In this document: piece after piece, positions 13,259 through 23,800 of the stretch
Layout: every line of letters starts with the position of its first letter
How positions within the stretch are numbered: the first letter of the stretch is position 1
Assembly (NCBI GenBank): GCA_963677325.2
Contig: CAXXGM010000008.1
Span: 496,001 to 560,000 of the forward strand
Length of the DNA: 64,000 bases
From: G963677325 sp963677325
GTDB taxonomy: Bacteria > Bacteroidota > Bacteroidia > Bacteroidales > Prolixibacteraceae
Direction: 5' to 3'
Notes under the pieces: model-generated
The model's input: the letters and a program-made list of their open reading frames with translations, nothing else
Told to the model about the DNA's origin: nothing
Database searches by the model: none
Position numbers and translations under genes: made by a program

Positions 13259-14626
13259 ATGAGAAATAATGCCAGCTTTCTATTTGGAGTTACTTTATTC
13301 GGCTTTGGTTTTGCCACGCAGGCGGCTAATAAACCCAATATAATTATCTTCTATGCCGATGACCTTGGGTATGGGGATTTGAGCAGTTACGGCGGTGTAA
13401 CTCGTACTCCCAATATAGACCGGATTGGCCGTGAGGGAATACGCTTTACAGATTTTTATGTCGCTGCCCCTGTTTGTACTCCCTCCCGGTTTAGCCTGCT
13501 GACTGGAAGTTACCCGCAACGTTCTCTGCATGGACTTGAAGAAGTTGGTATGCCGGGAGATGATATTTACCTGGACAAAACGGAAACTATTTTGCCCCAA
13601 TATTTAAAACAGGTTGGTTATTCAACAGCCATCATGGGTAAATGGCATATGGGTGCAGAGAAACCCGAGTATTTCCCTCATAAACATGGATTTGACCAAT
13701 TTATAGGATTTACAGTCGGTTGTACTGATTATTTTACACATAATTATGCGAGCATGGGGAATGATTGGTACAAGAATGGCGAGCTTATTACCGAGAAAGG
13801 ATATTCAACTGATTTAATTACTGATCATGCCATTGAATACATAAAAGAGAAGAAGAGAACCGAATCCCCGTATTTTCTCTATGTAGCCTATAACGCTCCC
13901 CATTACGGGAAATCAGACCCTTCCGATCTTCCTGACAGTACGCTTTCTCTTAAAAAAGGTAATTTTAAGAATGCAAAGGTGATGAATAGTTTGCAAGCTA
14001 AACCGGAAGATCTGAAACGCTTTAAAGATATCTCAAATCCTTACAGGCGTTATTATTCCGCCATGATTTCTTCACTTGATGAAAATATAGGACGTATACT
14101 AAACGAACTTGAAAAGTCAGGTGAACTGCAAAACACCATCATCTGGTTTATCTCTGATAATGGTGGTTATTCCCACTCCTTCTTCGGCTATGCCAGTAAT
14201 GGTCCTTTAAGAGCTGAAAAGGCTTTTCTTTACGAAGGAGGAATAAGAATACCTTCCGTGCTTTGCTGGAAAGGCAAAATTAAAAGCAATCAAACAATCT
14301 CTGATCCCTGCTGTAATGTGGATGTTGTACCGACTCTTTCCAGGATCATCGGATTTGATATTTCTCCCAAAAAGAATAAAATTGACGGCAAAGACATCTC
14401 TCCAATTATTTTGTCAGGTAAAAAGATTGACCGTGACCTTTTCTGGAGATACAAGCCATCCAACCAGGTGGCTTATCGTAAAGGAGAATGGAAAATTGTC
14501 AATGATGAATTGTATAACCTCTCAACCGATATTGGCGAGACAACCAATTTATCCGGGAAATACTCTGAAAAGTTTAATGAGATGAAAAAAGCAAGAAGTG
14601 CCATCGAGGCAACGATCACTCATTAA
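13259..14626 (+). CDS. Exported sulfatase (arylsulfatase family)
   Basis: A 455-residue alkaline-phosphatase-superfamily sulfatase with an N-terminal signal peptide (about 1-22). Metal ligands D34/D35 are in YADDLGYGD. The sulfatase signature is VCTPSRFSLLTG with C73 as the residue converted to formylglycine by an anaerobic or FGE-type maturase; none is encoded in the window. GKWHMG and ISDNGG are the further active-site segments. It probably desulfates a glycan or glycosaminoglycan in the periplasm. It stands alone just downstream of the rRNA operon; substrate unassigned. Confidence 0.93.
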   Translation: MRNNASFLFGVTLFGFGFATQAANKPNIIIFYADDLGYGDLSSYGGVTRTPNIDRIGREGIRFTDFYVAAPVCTPSRFSLLTGSYPQRSLHGLEEVGMPGDDIYLDKTETILPQYLKQVGYSTAIMGKWHMGAEKPEYFPHKHGFDQFIGFTVGCTDYFTHNYASMGNDWYKNGELITEKGYSTDLITDHAIEYIKEKKRTESPYFLYVAYNAPHYGKSDPSDLPDSTLSLKKGNFKNAKVMNSLQAKPEDLKRFKDISNPYRRYYSAMISSLDENIGRILNELEKSGELQNTIIWFISDNGGYSHSFFGYASNGPLRAEKAFLYEGGIRIPSVLCWKGKIKSNQTISDPCCNVDVVPTLSRIIGFDISPKKNKIDGKDISPIILSGKKIDRDLFWRYKPSNQVAYRKGEWKIVNDELYNLSTDIGETTNLSGKYSEKFNEMKKARSAIEATITH

Positions 14627-14810
14627 GTCAATTACTTATTTCTCTGATTTTGCCTGTTTTATCCAGTAAAGAGCTTGGCATGACTTTTTTGAAGTCACAA
14701 TTGCAGAAAATGAATCTATCGCTTTTTGTGGATAAAAAATAATTAGTTAACTTACGGAATATTCTTATAAAATATTTACTTTTATTCGGCACTATTAATC
14801 TGATAACCTT

Positions 14811-15830
14811 GTGAATATTTTTAAGAAATTTTGTTTGTCAATTTTTTCAGTAATAATAATTTGCTCCTGTACTTCTATGGTCGAACTCTCCGTCCAGTTG
14901 GCCTCCCCGCCTAAAAATTTAATATCACAGGATATTCAAAGAGTAGCAATTCTTAACAGGGCGCTGAAACTTGATTTTACCGATTCTTCCAATTATTCTC
15001 CCAGTCTTAAAGATGGAAAGAGTTTTAAAAAAGTCTTCTGTGACAGTCTTGCTGCCGATACTGCCATTAAAATAGCTGCCAGAGCTATTTTTTCATCCCA
15101 GCGCTTCGATGTAACCATCCCTTACCGGATGAATTTTTTTCGAAATGATACCAATAAACTTTTAAATCCATTGGATACCGTTTTTGTAAACTCAATTTGT
15201 AAGGATTATGATGTGGATGCGCTTCTCGTGCTTGAGAACTTTACAGAAAGTGCTGAAGGGGAATACAGATATCCTGGAGATATTGAAGAGGGTTTTATAA
15301 ATGTCTCTTACAGCAGTACCTGGAGATTTTATGATCCTTCCAATCCAAATCAGTTTAAATTATTTCGTTTAAGTGATATAGTTTACTGGAGATTTTATCA
15401 GTATTATGCCTTTAGACTGCCATCCGACAGACTGCCGACCATAAAAGAAGCGCTGATCGAACGCGGAATCGCGTCCGGAGAAGCAGTTGCCGTCCAGATT
15501 TGTCCTGTTTGGACGGACGCTGAAAGATACTTTTTTAAAACGCGTAAAAAGTCAATTGATAAAGCCATACCGTTGATAAAAGAAAACAAATGGACCGAAG
15601 CAGAGGAAGTTTGGAAAAAATATAGCTCTGAGCCTGATCTTTCATTGCGAAGTAAAATCGAATATAACATTGCACTTGCAGAAGAATTGAATGACAATTT
15701 GAACGAGGCTCTTGAATGGATCATTAAGTCTTTGAAAACTAAATATTCTGAAGAAGCTGAAATTTATTGCAACCTACTTCGCACACGCATTACAAAGTTT
15801 AAAAAAATTCAGAAAGGGTACAGGATTTGA
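14811..15830 (+). CDS. DUF6340-like TPR lipoprotein
   Basis: A 339-residue lipoprotein starting at GTG. The signal is IFSVIIICSC with the lipobox cysteine at about residue 20. The N-terminal half (VELSVQLASPPKNL, then QRVAILNRALKLDF) matches the DUF6340 pattern of Bacteroidetes. The C-terminal ~110 residues form TPR-like helices (KENKWTEAEEVWKKYSSEPD and NIALAEELNDNLNEALEWI). Function unknown; probably outer-membrane anchored. The upstream segment TTTACTTTTAT resembles a weak -7 box. Confidence 0.8.
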   Translation: MNIFKKFCLSIFSVIIICSCTSMVELSVQLASPPKNLISQDIQRVAILNRALKLDFTDSSNYSPSLKDGKSFKKVFCDSLAADTAIKIAARAIFSSQRFDVTIPYRMNFFRNDTNKLLNPLDTVFVNSICKDYDVDALLVLENFTESAEGEYRYPGDIEEGFINVSYSSTWRFYDPSNPNQFKLFRLSDIVYWRFYQYYAFRLPSDRLPTIKEALIERGIASGEAVAVQICPVWTDAERYFFKTRKKSIDKAIPLIKENKWTEAEEVWKKYSSEPDLSLRSKIEYNIALAEELNDNLNEALEWIIKSLKTKYSEEAEIYCNLLRTRITKFKKIQKGYRI

Positions 15831-15971
15831 TGAATAAATTAAAGTGACCGGGTGAAATTGATCTGAAACAAGGGCGGGGCTCCGACATTCTTCGACACGG
15901 AAACACTGATCAGGGAACTGGGCTTAACCACCGAATGACGGGGTGACTTACTCTTAGGCACCCAGTTGAAT

Positions 15972-16379
15972 TTAATTAGTTGTTTTAAAAGTAACTACAT
16001 TGCTATAACCTGTTCCTAAATCATTAGTTGCATATGCCCTGAGATTATATGATGTATTTGGGAGCAAACCAGTAATGTTACTAAAGTAACTGCCGGAACC
16101 TGTTCCATCAGAAGTTTTACTGTTTGAAATTGTGGGAGTTTGTCCGATACACCAGCAAACACCGCGGGCTATGATATCGTCAGTGCCAGCATTGATAATT
16201 ACACCCCCACCAATAGCCGAAGTAGAGGTGATGCTGGTTACAGCCTGAGCTATTACAGTAGGGACTGGATTATCCTCTTCATCCAATTGTTTTCCCTCTT
16301 TACCGCAGCTGAACATCAGGAGAAAAAAAAGGAAAGTAAAAAGTGAAGGAGAGATCCATAATTTTCTCATTTTTCTCAT
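15972..16379 (-). CDS. Small lipoprotein with one FN3-like repeat
   Basis: 135 residues. The signal ends LLMFSC with the lipobox cysteine at about residue 25 followed by GKEGKQ. One Bacteroidetes-type fibronectin-III-like repeat fills the rest, ending SYNLRAYATNDLGTGYSNVV. Proteins of this type normally carry many repeats and a C-terminal domain; this one has a single repeat and stops directly after it, so it may be a remnant of a longer surface protein or a minimal form. Confidence 0.7.
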   Translation of the reverse strand: MRKMRKLWISPSLFTFLFFLLMFSCGKEGKQLDEEDNPVPTVIAQAVTSITSTSAIGGGVIINAGTDDIIARGVCWCIGQTPTISNSKTSDGTGSGSYFSNITGLLPNTSYNLRAYATNDLGTGYSNVVTFKTTN

Positions 16380-16580
16380 AACATGAAATTATTAGATTAT
16401 TGTGTTCTTTTAAATCCCTTTTAGAATAAGCAATCGCTAAACTGATTGTTTATTCATCAGATACAACAATTTAATAAATTCAAACGTCAAATTGCTTATC
16501 AAATATGAAGAATGAGTTACATTATTTACACTATTGAAATCAATTCAGCGACGTGTACTACCGAAAAATAGCGGTATTTA

Positions 16581-17993
16581 TCAAAATTTTCTTTCTAATA
16601 ATACCACATTCTCCACATGATGCGTATGAGGAAACATATCAACCGGCTGCACTTTCGTTACTTTATAAGCATCGTTCAGCAAACTTAAATCCCTCGCCTG
16701 CGTGGCTGGATTACAGCTTACATAAACAATCCTTTCAGGCAAAGCGGCCAGAATAGCCTGAACAACTTCAATACTCATTCCTGCCCTCGGAGGATCGGTG
16801 ATAATCACATCAGGGTGTCCGTTTTCCAGGATGAAATTTTCGGTAAGGATATCTTTCATGTCCCCTGAATAGAATACCGTATTTGTTATCCCGTTGAACT
16901 CAGAATTGATTACAGCATCCTCAATAGCCTCCGGTACATACTCGATTCCAACAACTTTTTTCGCGCTCTTTGCAACAAAATTTGCAATAGTCCCGGTTCC
17001 GGTGTAAAGATCATAAATTACTTCATTCCCTGTCAAACCCGCAAATTCCCTTGCTACTTTATACAGCTCGTATGCCTGCAAAGAGTTGGTCTGAAAGAAA
17101 GATTTGGGCCCGATCCTGAATTTCAGCCTTTCCATTTCTTCCACAATATAATCCCTTCCCTTGTAGATAAGTATTTCCTGATCTGTGATCGTGTCGTTTC
17201 CTTTTTCATTGATCACATAAAGCAGTGAGGTGATATCCGGAAACTTTTCATACAGAAAATCAAGCAAAGCTTCTCTTTGGTTTTTATTCTCCTTAAAAAA
17301 TGAAACGATAACCATCAGTTCTCCCGCAATAGTATTCCTGACAATCAGATTCCTGAGAAAGCCGGTCTTGCTTTTTAGATTAAAGAAATCAAGATCATGA
17401 GCCAAAGCATACTCCTTAACTGAATTGCGGATCTCGTTCGATGGATCGGGTTGCAGCCAGCATTTCCTTACGTCCATGACTTTATCGAACAATCCCTGGA
17501 CATGAAAACCTACAACCGGTATATCCTCAAACTGTTCGCCTGATTTTACCTCCTCCTCTGTTAGCCAGCGCCGGTGAGAAAAGGTAAATTCCAGTTTGTT
17601 GCGATAGAAAGTTGATTTTGCTGATCCGATAATGGGCTGAATTTCGGGAAGCTCAATCCTGCCGATCCTGGTGAGCTGATCAGCTACCTGTTTTTGTTTG
17701 TAATACAGCTGCTTTTCATAGGGAAGATACTGAAGGGTACAACCTCCGCAAATCTCAAAATGTTCGCAGAACGCCGGCACCCTGTCCGGAGAGTGTTCAT
17801 GAATTTTTACCACTTTGGCCTCCTGGTACTTGTTCTTCTTCCTGGTAACCTGCAGATCAACTATATCGCCCGGAACGGCAAGTGTTGTGAAAATCACCAT
17901 TCCATCATGCCTGGCGATCGCTTTCCCTTCCGCGCCGATATCAGTGATCATTACTTTTTCGTACAGCGGCAGTTGTTTATTCTTTCTTCCCAA
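16581..17993 (-). CDS. rlmD: 23S rRNA (uracil-C5)-methyltransferase, RlmD/RumA family
   Basis: 470 residues. An N-terminal TRAM domain (about 5-65) is followed by an iron-sulfur cysteine cluster (CEHFEICGGC, near 90-100), the SAM-binding motif YDLYTGTGTIANF (about 315-330), the DPPRAGM motif, and the catalytic cysteine in YVSCNPATQARDL. It methylates a uridine of 23S rRNA or, in some relatives, tRNA. The apparent start is TTG (complement of 17991-17993, MGRKNKQLPL), which fits the family N-terminus; an internal ATG lies 14 codons downstream. Convergence with the small lipoprotein is not seen; both are on the minus strand. Confidence 0.9.
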   Translation of the reverse strand: MGRKNKQLPLYEKVMITDIGAEGKAIARHDGMVIFTTLAVPGDIVDLQVTRKKNKYQEAKVVKIHEHSPDRVPAFCEHFEICGGCTLQYLPYEKQLYYKQKQVADQLTRIGRIELPEIQPIIGSAKSTFYRNKLEFTFSHRRWLTEEEVKSGEQFEDIPVVGFHVQGLFDKVMDVRKCWLQPDPSNEIRNSVKEYALAHDLDFFNLKSKTGFLRNLIVRNTIAGELMVIVSFFKENKNQREALLDFLYEKFPDITSLLYVINEKGNDTITDQEILIYKGRDYIVEEMERLKFRIGPKSFFQTNSLQAYELYKVAREFAGLTGNEVIYDLYTGTGTIANFVAKSAKKVVGIEYVPEAIEDAVINSEFNGITNTVFYSGDMKDILTENFILENGHPDVIITDPPRAGMSIEVVQAILAALPERIVYVSCNPATQARDLSLLNDAYKVTKVQPVDMFPHTHHVENVVLLERKF

Positions 17994-18099
17994 TGTTCTG
18001 ATTCTTGAAATTTGCCCAAAGATACTCAGAAAGGGTGAATTTGTGTGACATTTGGCTTTTTTGAAGGATTTTAAACTATTCTCGTTTACTGGGATTTCT

Positions 18100-18107
18100 T
18101 ATATTTG
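18100..18107 (+). promoter_or_regulatory. -7 box of the toxin-antitoxin operon (TATATTTG)
   Basis: A full TAnnTTTG match ending 10 bp before the ATG at 18118. The short distance implies a very short leader and rules out a start at 18052. Confidence 0.6.
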
Positions 18108-18117
18108 TAAAAAAGAT

Positions 18118-18330
18118 ATGGCAACAAGAGATATGGCAACCGTAATTATCAAAAGCAAATCTAAGGCTGCGAAACAGATGCTTGAGTTCCTTAAAACACA
18201 ATCTTATGCTATAGTTATTGAAGACAAAGAGCCAAATGCAGGGGTTCAGAGATCATTAGATGAAGCTAAAGCGGGTAAAGTAATAAGAGCAAAAAATGTA
18301 GATGAACTTATTTACAAGCTAAAACAATAG
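18118..18330 (+). CDS. Putative type II antitoxin (DUF2683-like)
   Basis: 71 residues from ATG 18118, or 66 from ATG 18133 (MATVIIKSKSKAAKQMLEFL). It has a beta-strand/helix N-terminus as in small DNA-binding antitoxins, and a C-terminal segment (SLDEAKAGKVIRAKNVDELI) of the kind that wraps the toxin. It ends 4 bp before a YafQ-like toxin gene, the usual antitoxin-first order. Family assignment is from resemblance; the operon context is the stronger evidence. Confidence 0.75.
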   Translation: MATRDMATVIIKSKSKAAKQMLEFLKTQSYAIVIEDKEPNAGVQRSLDEAKAGKVIRAKNVDELIYKLKQ

Positions 18331-18334
18331 CTTT

Positions 18335-18607
18335 ATGTATGAAGTTGTAGCGACGCATCAGTTCAAAAAATATTATAAGCTATGCATAAAACGAAAATAT
18401 GACATTGAATCACTAAACAGTCTGATTAAAATGCTTGCCCAAGATGGTGTAGTTCCTGCAAAATTTAACCCGCATATACTTTCCGGCAAACAAAGCGGGC
18501 GCGGGGAATGTCACATAAAACCAGACTGGCTGTTGATTTGGGTTAAGGATGAAAACTTAAAAATTATTACACTTATCGCCACCGGCACTCACTCCGATCT
18601 CTTTTAA
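18335..18607 (+). CDS. YafQ-family type II toxin (mRNA interferase)
   Basis: 90 residues with the RelE/YafQ fold pattern: N-terminal helices (HQFKKYYKLCIKRKYDIESL), then HILSGKQSGRGECHIKPDWL and LIWVKDENLKIITLIATGTH followed by SDLF. The HxxPDWLLIW and GTHxxLF segments align with E. coli YafQ, whose catalytic H87 corresponds to H86 here. It is predicted to cleave mRNA on the ribosome unless bound by the upstream antitoxin. Confidence 0.85.
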   Translation: MYEVVATHQFKKYYKLCIKRKYDIESLNSLIKMLAQDGVVPAKFNPHILSGKQSGRGECHIKPDWLLIWVKDENLKIITLIATGTHSDLF

Positions 18608-18679
18608 CCAGGACCAACACTGAGGAATTTAATAGCTAAACTGAGAAAAATTAAAAATGATTAGAATAGACTCAGCACA

Positions 18680-19540
18680 TCATTTCTTGTACTCTTTGGG
18701 CGATACACCGACTTGTCGCTTAAAATACTTCCCAAAAAACGATTGTGAAGGAAAATTCAACTCATCGCTGATTTGCTGAATAGTTTTATTGGTAGATTTA
18801 AGGAGGGCTTTGGCCTCCAAAACTATATAATTATCTATCCATTCATTTGCTGACCGCCCACTGCTCTCTTTGATCAATTTTGATAAGTATTTTGGAGTAA
18901 GACATAACTTATTGGCATAAAACTCCACACCCCGTTGCTCCTTGAAATTAGCCTCTACATATTTTAAGAATTGTTCCACAACAATCATATTTTTCGATTT
19001 TTTCTTATCTTCAGGTAATTCAAGGTTGATTGAGCTATAAAAATATGCTTTTATCAGGCATTGCACAATTTCCATGCGATAAGGATTGTCTTTTTTTCTC
19101 ACCGTTCTCTGCAGAATTGAATAAAAAGCAATGACTGATTTCAACTCCTCCTCTGTCATTGAGGTGGATGGATTATTGAGGATAGACAAGAACTGTTGAG
19201 GATGATTCACCTTAATATTCAAGCTATCGGTGAATCGCCTTGACATAAACATAATAAGTCCGGTAAAATCCTCGCTAACATACCCGTACTCTAAAATCTG
19301 ATCAGGAAGGATAACGATATGACATGGCGATACAGAGGTAAATGGTTTTAGGTTGATATTCACGCTTATTGTTCCCTTAACACAAATTATGGCGACGGTT
19401 GCATCCAATTTAAATGGATAATCAGGACAATTAGAAGTAACAATACTGTCAAGTAGTACAAAATCATCATCCATTGCGTCATATTCTGCAATATTTTTCA
19501 ACTCAGCACGCAAGTTTAAAGGTTTAATTATGTTTTTCAT
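18680..19540 (-). CDS. AraC family transcriptional regulator
   Basis: 286 residues. The N-terminal ~160 are a divergent AraC-type ligand or dimer domain. The C-terminal ~100 are the AraC HTH pair (NKLCLTPKYLSKLIKESSGR, then NFPSQSFFGKYFKRQVGVSP ending KEYKK). It is transcribed divergently from the efflux adaptor and RND-TolC fusion genes at 19800-25260, so I infer that it activates that efflux system in response to an envelope or drug signal. Confidence 0.9.
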   Translation of the reverse strand: MKNIIKPLNLRAELKNIAEYDAMDDDFVLLDSIVTSNCPDYPFKLDATVAIICVKGTISVNINLKPFTSVSPCHIVILPDQILEYGYVSEDFTGLIMFMSRRFTDSLNIKVNHPQQFLSILNNPSTSMTEEELKSVIAFYSILQRTVRKKDNPYRMEIVQCLIKAYFYSSINLELPEDKKKSKNMIVVEQFLKYVEANFKEQRGVEFYANKLCLTPKYLSKLIKESSGRSANEWIDNYIVLEAKALLKSTNKTIQQISDELNFPSQSFFGKYFKRQVGVSPKEYKK

Positions 19541-19678
19541 GATTCGTTTTTTTATTCAAAAATAAGATATTTAGTCGATTAATAATCATTAAAAACGACT
19601 TTTACGCCAATTATAAGGCATTTTAGACCTTTTTACGCCCCATATACCTACCTACTTTTACCCCGCCATTTAGTGATA

Positions 19679-19744
19679 CAGATATTACTCGACAAAAATG
19701 GAGAAATGCAGTTAAACGAATTATTGAAAATAGTATGTTTTTGA
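19679..19744 (+). pseudogene. Remnant of a DUF2582 winged-helix gene
   Basis: Translating from 19679 gives QILLDKNGEMQLNELLKI, followed by a stop at 19742-19744. It aligns with QQLDKKGEMKLIELLKI of the intact gene at 28071 and with YLNENGEMELTELLQI of the gene at 25334. Both ends of the gene are missing, so this is a fragment lying inside the efflux operon's upstream region. Confidence 0.65.
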
Positions 19745-19799
19745 TCGATTAAAATAATACCGGTCGTTCAGTATCATGATTATCATAAATAAATATTTT

Positions 19800-20825
19800 A
19801 TGCAAAAGAATTTGATTTTATTCGCCATCCTGATCGTGATGGCCAGTTGCGGACAGAGACAGGAACCTGTAAAGAAAGAAGTTGCCTCCATTAAAGTTAA
19901 AGCCAAGGCTGTAACAACAGTGAATAGCATGTCGAACCTGCATTACAGTGGAACCGTGGAGGCTTCGCAAACTATTCCGCTTACTTTCCAGAGTTCCGGA
20001 ACGGTTGAACAGGTGTTGGTTCAGGAAGGTGACGCAGTACGAAAAGGACAATTACTCGCAGTTGTAAATAAGTCGGACAACCAAAATATTTATAATTCGG
20101 CACTGGCTATGTACGAACAGGCGAAAGATGCTTACGACCGGTTGAAACAAGTTCACGAACAAGGTAGCCTTTCGGAGGTGAAGTGGGTCGAGATGGAATC
20201 CAAACTAAAACAGGCTGAATCACAAATGCAGATATCAAAAACCAATCTTGATAAATGTAATTTATATGCACCAACAAATGGTATAGTCGGGAAACGGAAT
20301 ATCGAACCTGGGCAATCATCCATTTCAGGTTTTTCCCCCATCGAACTTGTGAAAATTGAAACAGTTTCAATAAAAATATCAGTACCCGAGAATGAGATCG
20401 GGAAGATAAAAAAAGGATTAACGGCCACCTTTACAATTTCGGCACTCGACAATAAAAGCTTCGATGGAACTATTACCAATGTAGGAGTAGTAGCCGATCA
20501 GTTTTCAAGAACTTATGAAGTAAAAATAACTGTAAACAACTCTGATCTGGAAATGAAACCAGGAATGGTTTGTGATGTAATTCTTAATACCAATGCAGAG
20601 AGGCAATTGGTTGTAGTTCCCAACAGTGCGGTTTCGAAAGACAATGAAGGAAAATCATTCGTGTATTTGGTATCGTCTGACAATAAAAGTGTCAAAAAGC
20701 AGATCGTCGAGGTTGGTAATTACCAGAGTTCAGGGGTCGCCATACTTAGCGGCCTAAGCTCCAATCAGACTATCGTCGTAGAAGGGAAAGAAAAATTGTC
20801 GGACAATAGTTTAATCAATTTCTAA
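19800..20825 (+). CDS. RND efflux periplasmic adaptor (MFP) lipoprotein
   Basis: 341 residues from ATG 19800; a start at 19776 would add 8 residues before the signal peptide. The lipobox is LIVMASC with the cysteine near residue 17. The HlyD/AcrA fold follows: a biotinyl-lipoyl half (TFQSSGTVEQVLVQEGDAVR), a helical hairpin (NSALAMYEQAKDAYDRLKQV), the second lipoyl half (DKCNLYAPTNGIVGKRNIEP), and a beta-barrel plus membrane-proximal region. It bridges the permease and outer-membrane channel. One base separates it from the permease gene. Confidence 0.92.
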   Translation: MQKNLILFAILIVMASCGQRQEPVKKEVASIKVKAKAVTTVNSMSNLHYSGTVEASQTIPLTFQSSGTVEQVLVQEGDAVRKGQLLAVVNKSDNQNIYNSALAMYEQAKDAYDRLKQVHEQGSLSEVKWVEMESKLKQAESQMQISKTNLDKCNLYAPTNGIVGKRNIEPGQSSISGFSPIELVKIETVSIKISVPENEIGKIKKGLTATFTISALDNKSFDGTITNVGVVADQFSRTYEVKITVNNSDLEMKPGMVCDVILNTNAERQLVVVPNSAVSKDNEGKSFVYLVSSDNKSVKKQIVEVGNYQSSGVAILSGLSSNQTIVVEGKEKLSDNSLINF

Positions 20826-20826
20826 G

Positions 20827-23800
20827 ATGAGTCGCAAGAAAGTAGGCCTTATTGAATACGCGATGCGGAACCGGAATATCGTTGTTATTCTAACAGTGGT
20901 ATTTATGCTCATTGGAGTTGTAGCATTGAAGAAGATGCCGCGAAACGAATTTCCGCAATTCACCATTCGCCAGGGAGTTATTGTAGGTGTATATCCGGGT
21001 GCAACTTCTGCTGAAGTGGAGGCACAACTCACAAAGGTTGTCGAAAACTATATCTTCGGATATCAGGAAGTTAAGAAAGCGAAAACGTATTCCCAATCGA
21101 AGGAAGGGATGATGTATATATTTGTCGAACTAAACGACAATGTAAAGAATGCCGATCAGTTCTGGTCGAAACTTAAACATGGGTTGAGTGAACTTAAACC
21201 GACCCTTCCCATTGGCGTTTTAGCATTGGTGGCCAATTCCGACTTTGGCGACACTTCGGCGCTGCTGATTACGTTATCGTCCGATTCGCAAAGTTATAAG
21301 CAGATGGAAGAGGAGTTGAAAAAGCTCGAAGCCGAATGCCGGAAGATACCTGCCACCTCGAAAATAAAACATTACGGATTACAGAAGGAAAAGATATTTG
21401 TAAACGTGAAGCCCGAATTATTGAACGAGTACAATATCAAATCAATCTCGTTATTAGGCTCGTACCAAATGAATGGGATGGTCAATTATGCTGGAAAACT
21501 TAAAGACGGTAAAACAAATCTGGCGGTACATTTACCAGCCAATTTTGAATCGGAAAAGGATTTAGCCGATCAGATTGTGTATTCCGATCCGAGAGGAAAT
21601 GTCGTGCGCCTAAAGAACATTGCTACCATCGAGCGACGTTACGAAGATCCTGACAGTTATATCAAACAGCAAGGTAAAAAAACAATTCTTCTCTCGCTTG
21701 AGATGCAACCGGGCAACAATATTGTGGAATATGGTGAAGAGGTCGACAAAGCCCTTGCGACCTTTCAGAATCATTGTTCCAAAGAGATTGAGGTGGCAAA
21801 AATATCGGAATTACCAAAGTATGTCGATGATTCGGTCAGCAATTTCATGGAAGAATTCCTTATTGCCATAATAGCTGTGATTATGGTTACGATGGTACTG
21901 CTTCCTTTTAGGGTCGCTTCAGTGGCCGGAATAACTGTTCCCATATCAGTACTGATCACCCTCAGTGTGCTTTACTTTTTTGGCGTAGAATTGAATACTG
22001 TTTCGTTGGCTGCGCTGATTATTGTATTAGGGATGATCGTAGATAATTCTATTGTGGTCATCGACAACTATGTAGAAAAAATTGATCATGGGCTTTCGTC
22101 GTGGCATGCCGCCATACAAAGTGCAAAAGAGTTACTTGTTCCTATTATAACAGCAACGCTCGCTATTATTACAGCCTATTTTCCTTTGATGATTTTTTTA
22201 CCGGGCACAGCAGGAGAATTTGTCAATTCACTTCCTATTGTGGTAGGTGTTGCTTTGATCGTTTCAATTTTAGTGGCTATTTTATTGGTTCCTTATCTCA
22301 ATTTTATATTCATTAAAAAAGGATTAAATAGCAATACATCAAATGGTAAATCATTTTTAGACCGGCTTCAGAGTTGGTTTGATTTCTCGATCGAAAAAGC
22401 ATTCCGTCACCCAAAAATAGTAATGACTTTGGCCGTTGCGTCGATCGCACTAGCCATTTGGCTATTTAAAGGACTCGATCAGCAGTTATTTCCTGAATTA
22501 GAACGAAACCAGTTTGCTGTAGAGGTTTACCTTCCAACAGGTGCGTCACTCGAAAGCACGGCTAAGATTATGGATAGCCTAGAGGTTGTGCTCTTAAAGG
22601 ATACGCGCATTACGAATGTGACGAGCTTTATAGGAACCAGTTCGCCGAGGTTTCATACCATGTATGCTCCGAATATGCCTGCCACGAATTACGGTCAGTT
22701 ATTGGTTAATACGGTTTCGAACAAAGCAACACGTGAAGTCGTATCCGAGTACGACAAAAGATATTCGGATAATTTTGCGAATGCGCATGTAAAGTGGAAA
22801 ATACTGGCCATGCAATTAAATAAAGCCGCCATTGAAATCCGTATCTCTTCTGACTCTATAAAGGATATTCGTACTGTTGAAGATCAGGTTACCAATATTC
22901 TAAAGAAAACAAATCATCTTGCATGGGTTCGTAACGACTGGGATCAGCAACAGCAAAGCATAAAGGTAAACCTCGATCGCGACAAAGCCAACCGGATGGG
23001 TTATTCAAAAGGACTTGTATCGACCTCGCTGATGATCGGTCTTGATGGGATACCGCTTACAACAATCTGGGAAAACGATTACCCGGTTGAGGTACGACTA
23101 TCGCAGGAAACAAGTGATACGAAAAATATTAAACTCCTAGAAGATCAGTATATTGCTTCTCTATCAAGTTTCAAAGCTGTTCCACTCCGATCTTTTGCTA
23201 CATTCACGCCCGAATGGAATGAAGGAACAATTGTTAGGCGAAACGGAACCCGTACACTCACCATCTTAGTTGATAATGAAATGGGGTTGATGGCTTCAAC
23301 CATCTTTGACGAAATAAAACCTCAAATAGACAAAATTGCATTGCCAGAGGGAAGTTCTATCAACTATGGAGGTGATTTTGAAGGCCAGATCGAAGTATTT
23401 GTTCCAATGATCATTGCACTTGGATTAAGTATCGTTCTGATTTTCTTTATTCTGCTATTCCAGTTTAAGAAAGAAAAGCTGGCATTTCTGATCATGTCAA
23501 CAATGCTTTTAGGACTTCCGGGTGCTGCTATCGGATTAAAACTGGCAGGTTATGCGTTCAGTCTAACAGCCTTTATTGGAATTACAAGTCTATGCGGTAT
23601 GGTAGTTCGAAACGGGATTATCTTGATCGATTATGCCCGTGAACTTCGACTAAAGAATAAGCTATCTGTACATGAAGCGGCTATTGCTGCAGGGAAAAGG
23701 CGTATGCGCCCCATCTTCCTTACCTCAGCCGCAGCTTCTGTTGGAGTTATTCCAATGATCTTGAGCCGTTCTCCTCTCTGGGGTCCATTAGGGACAGTCA

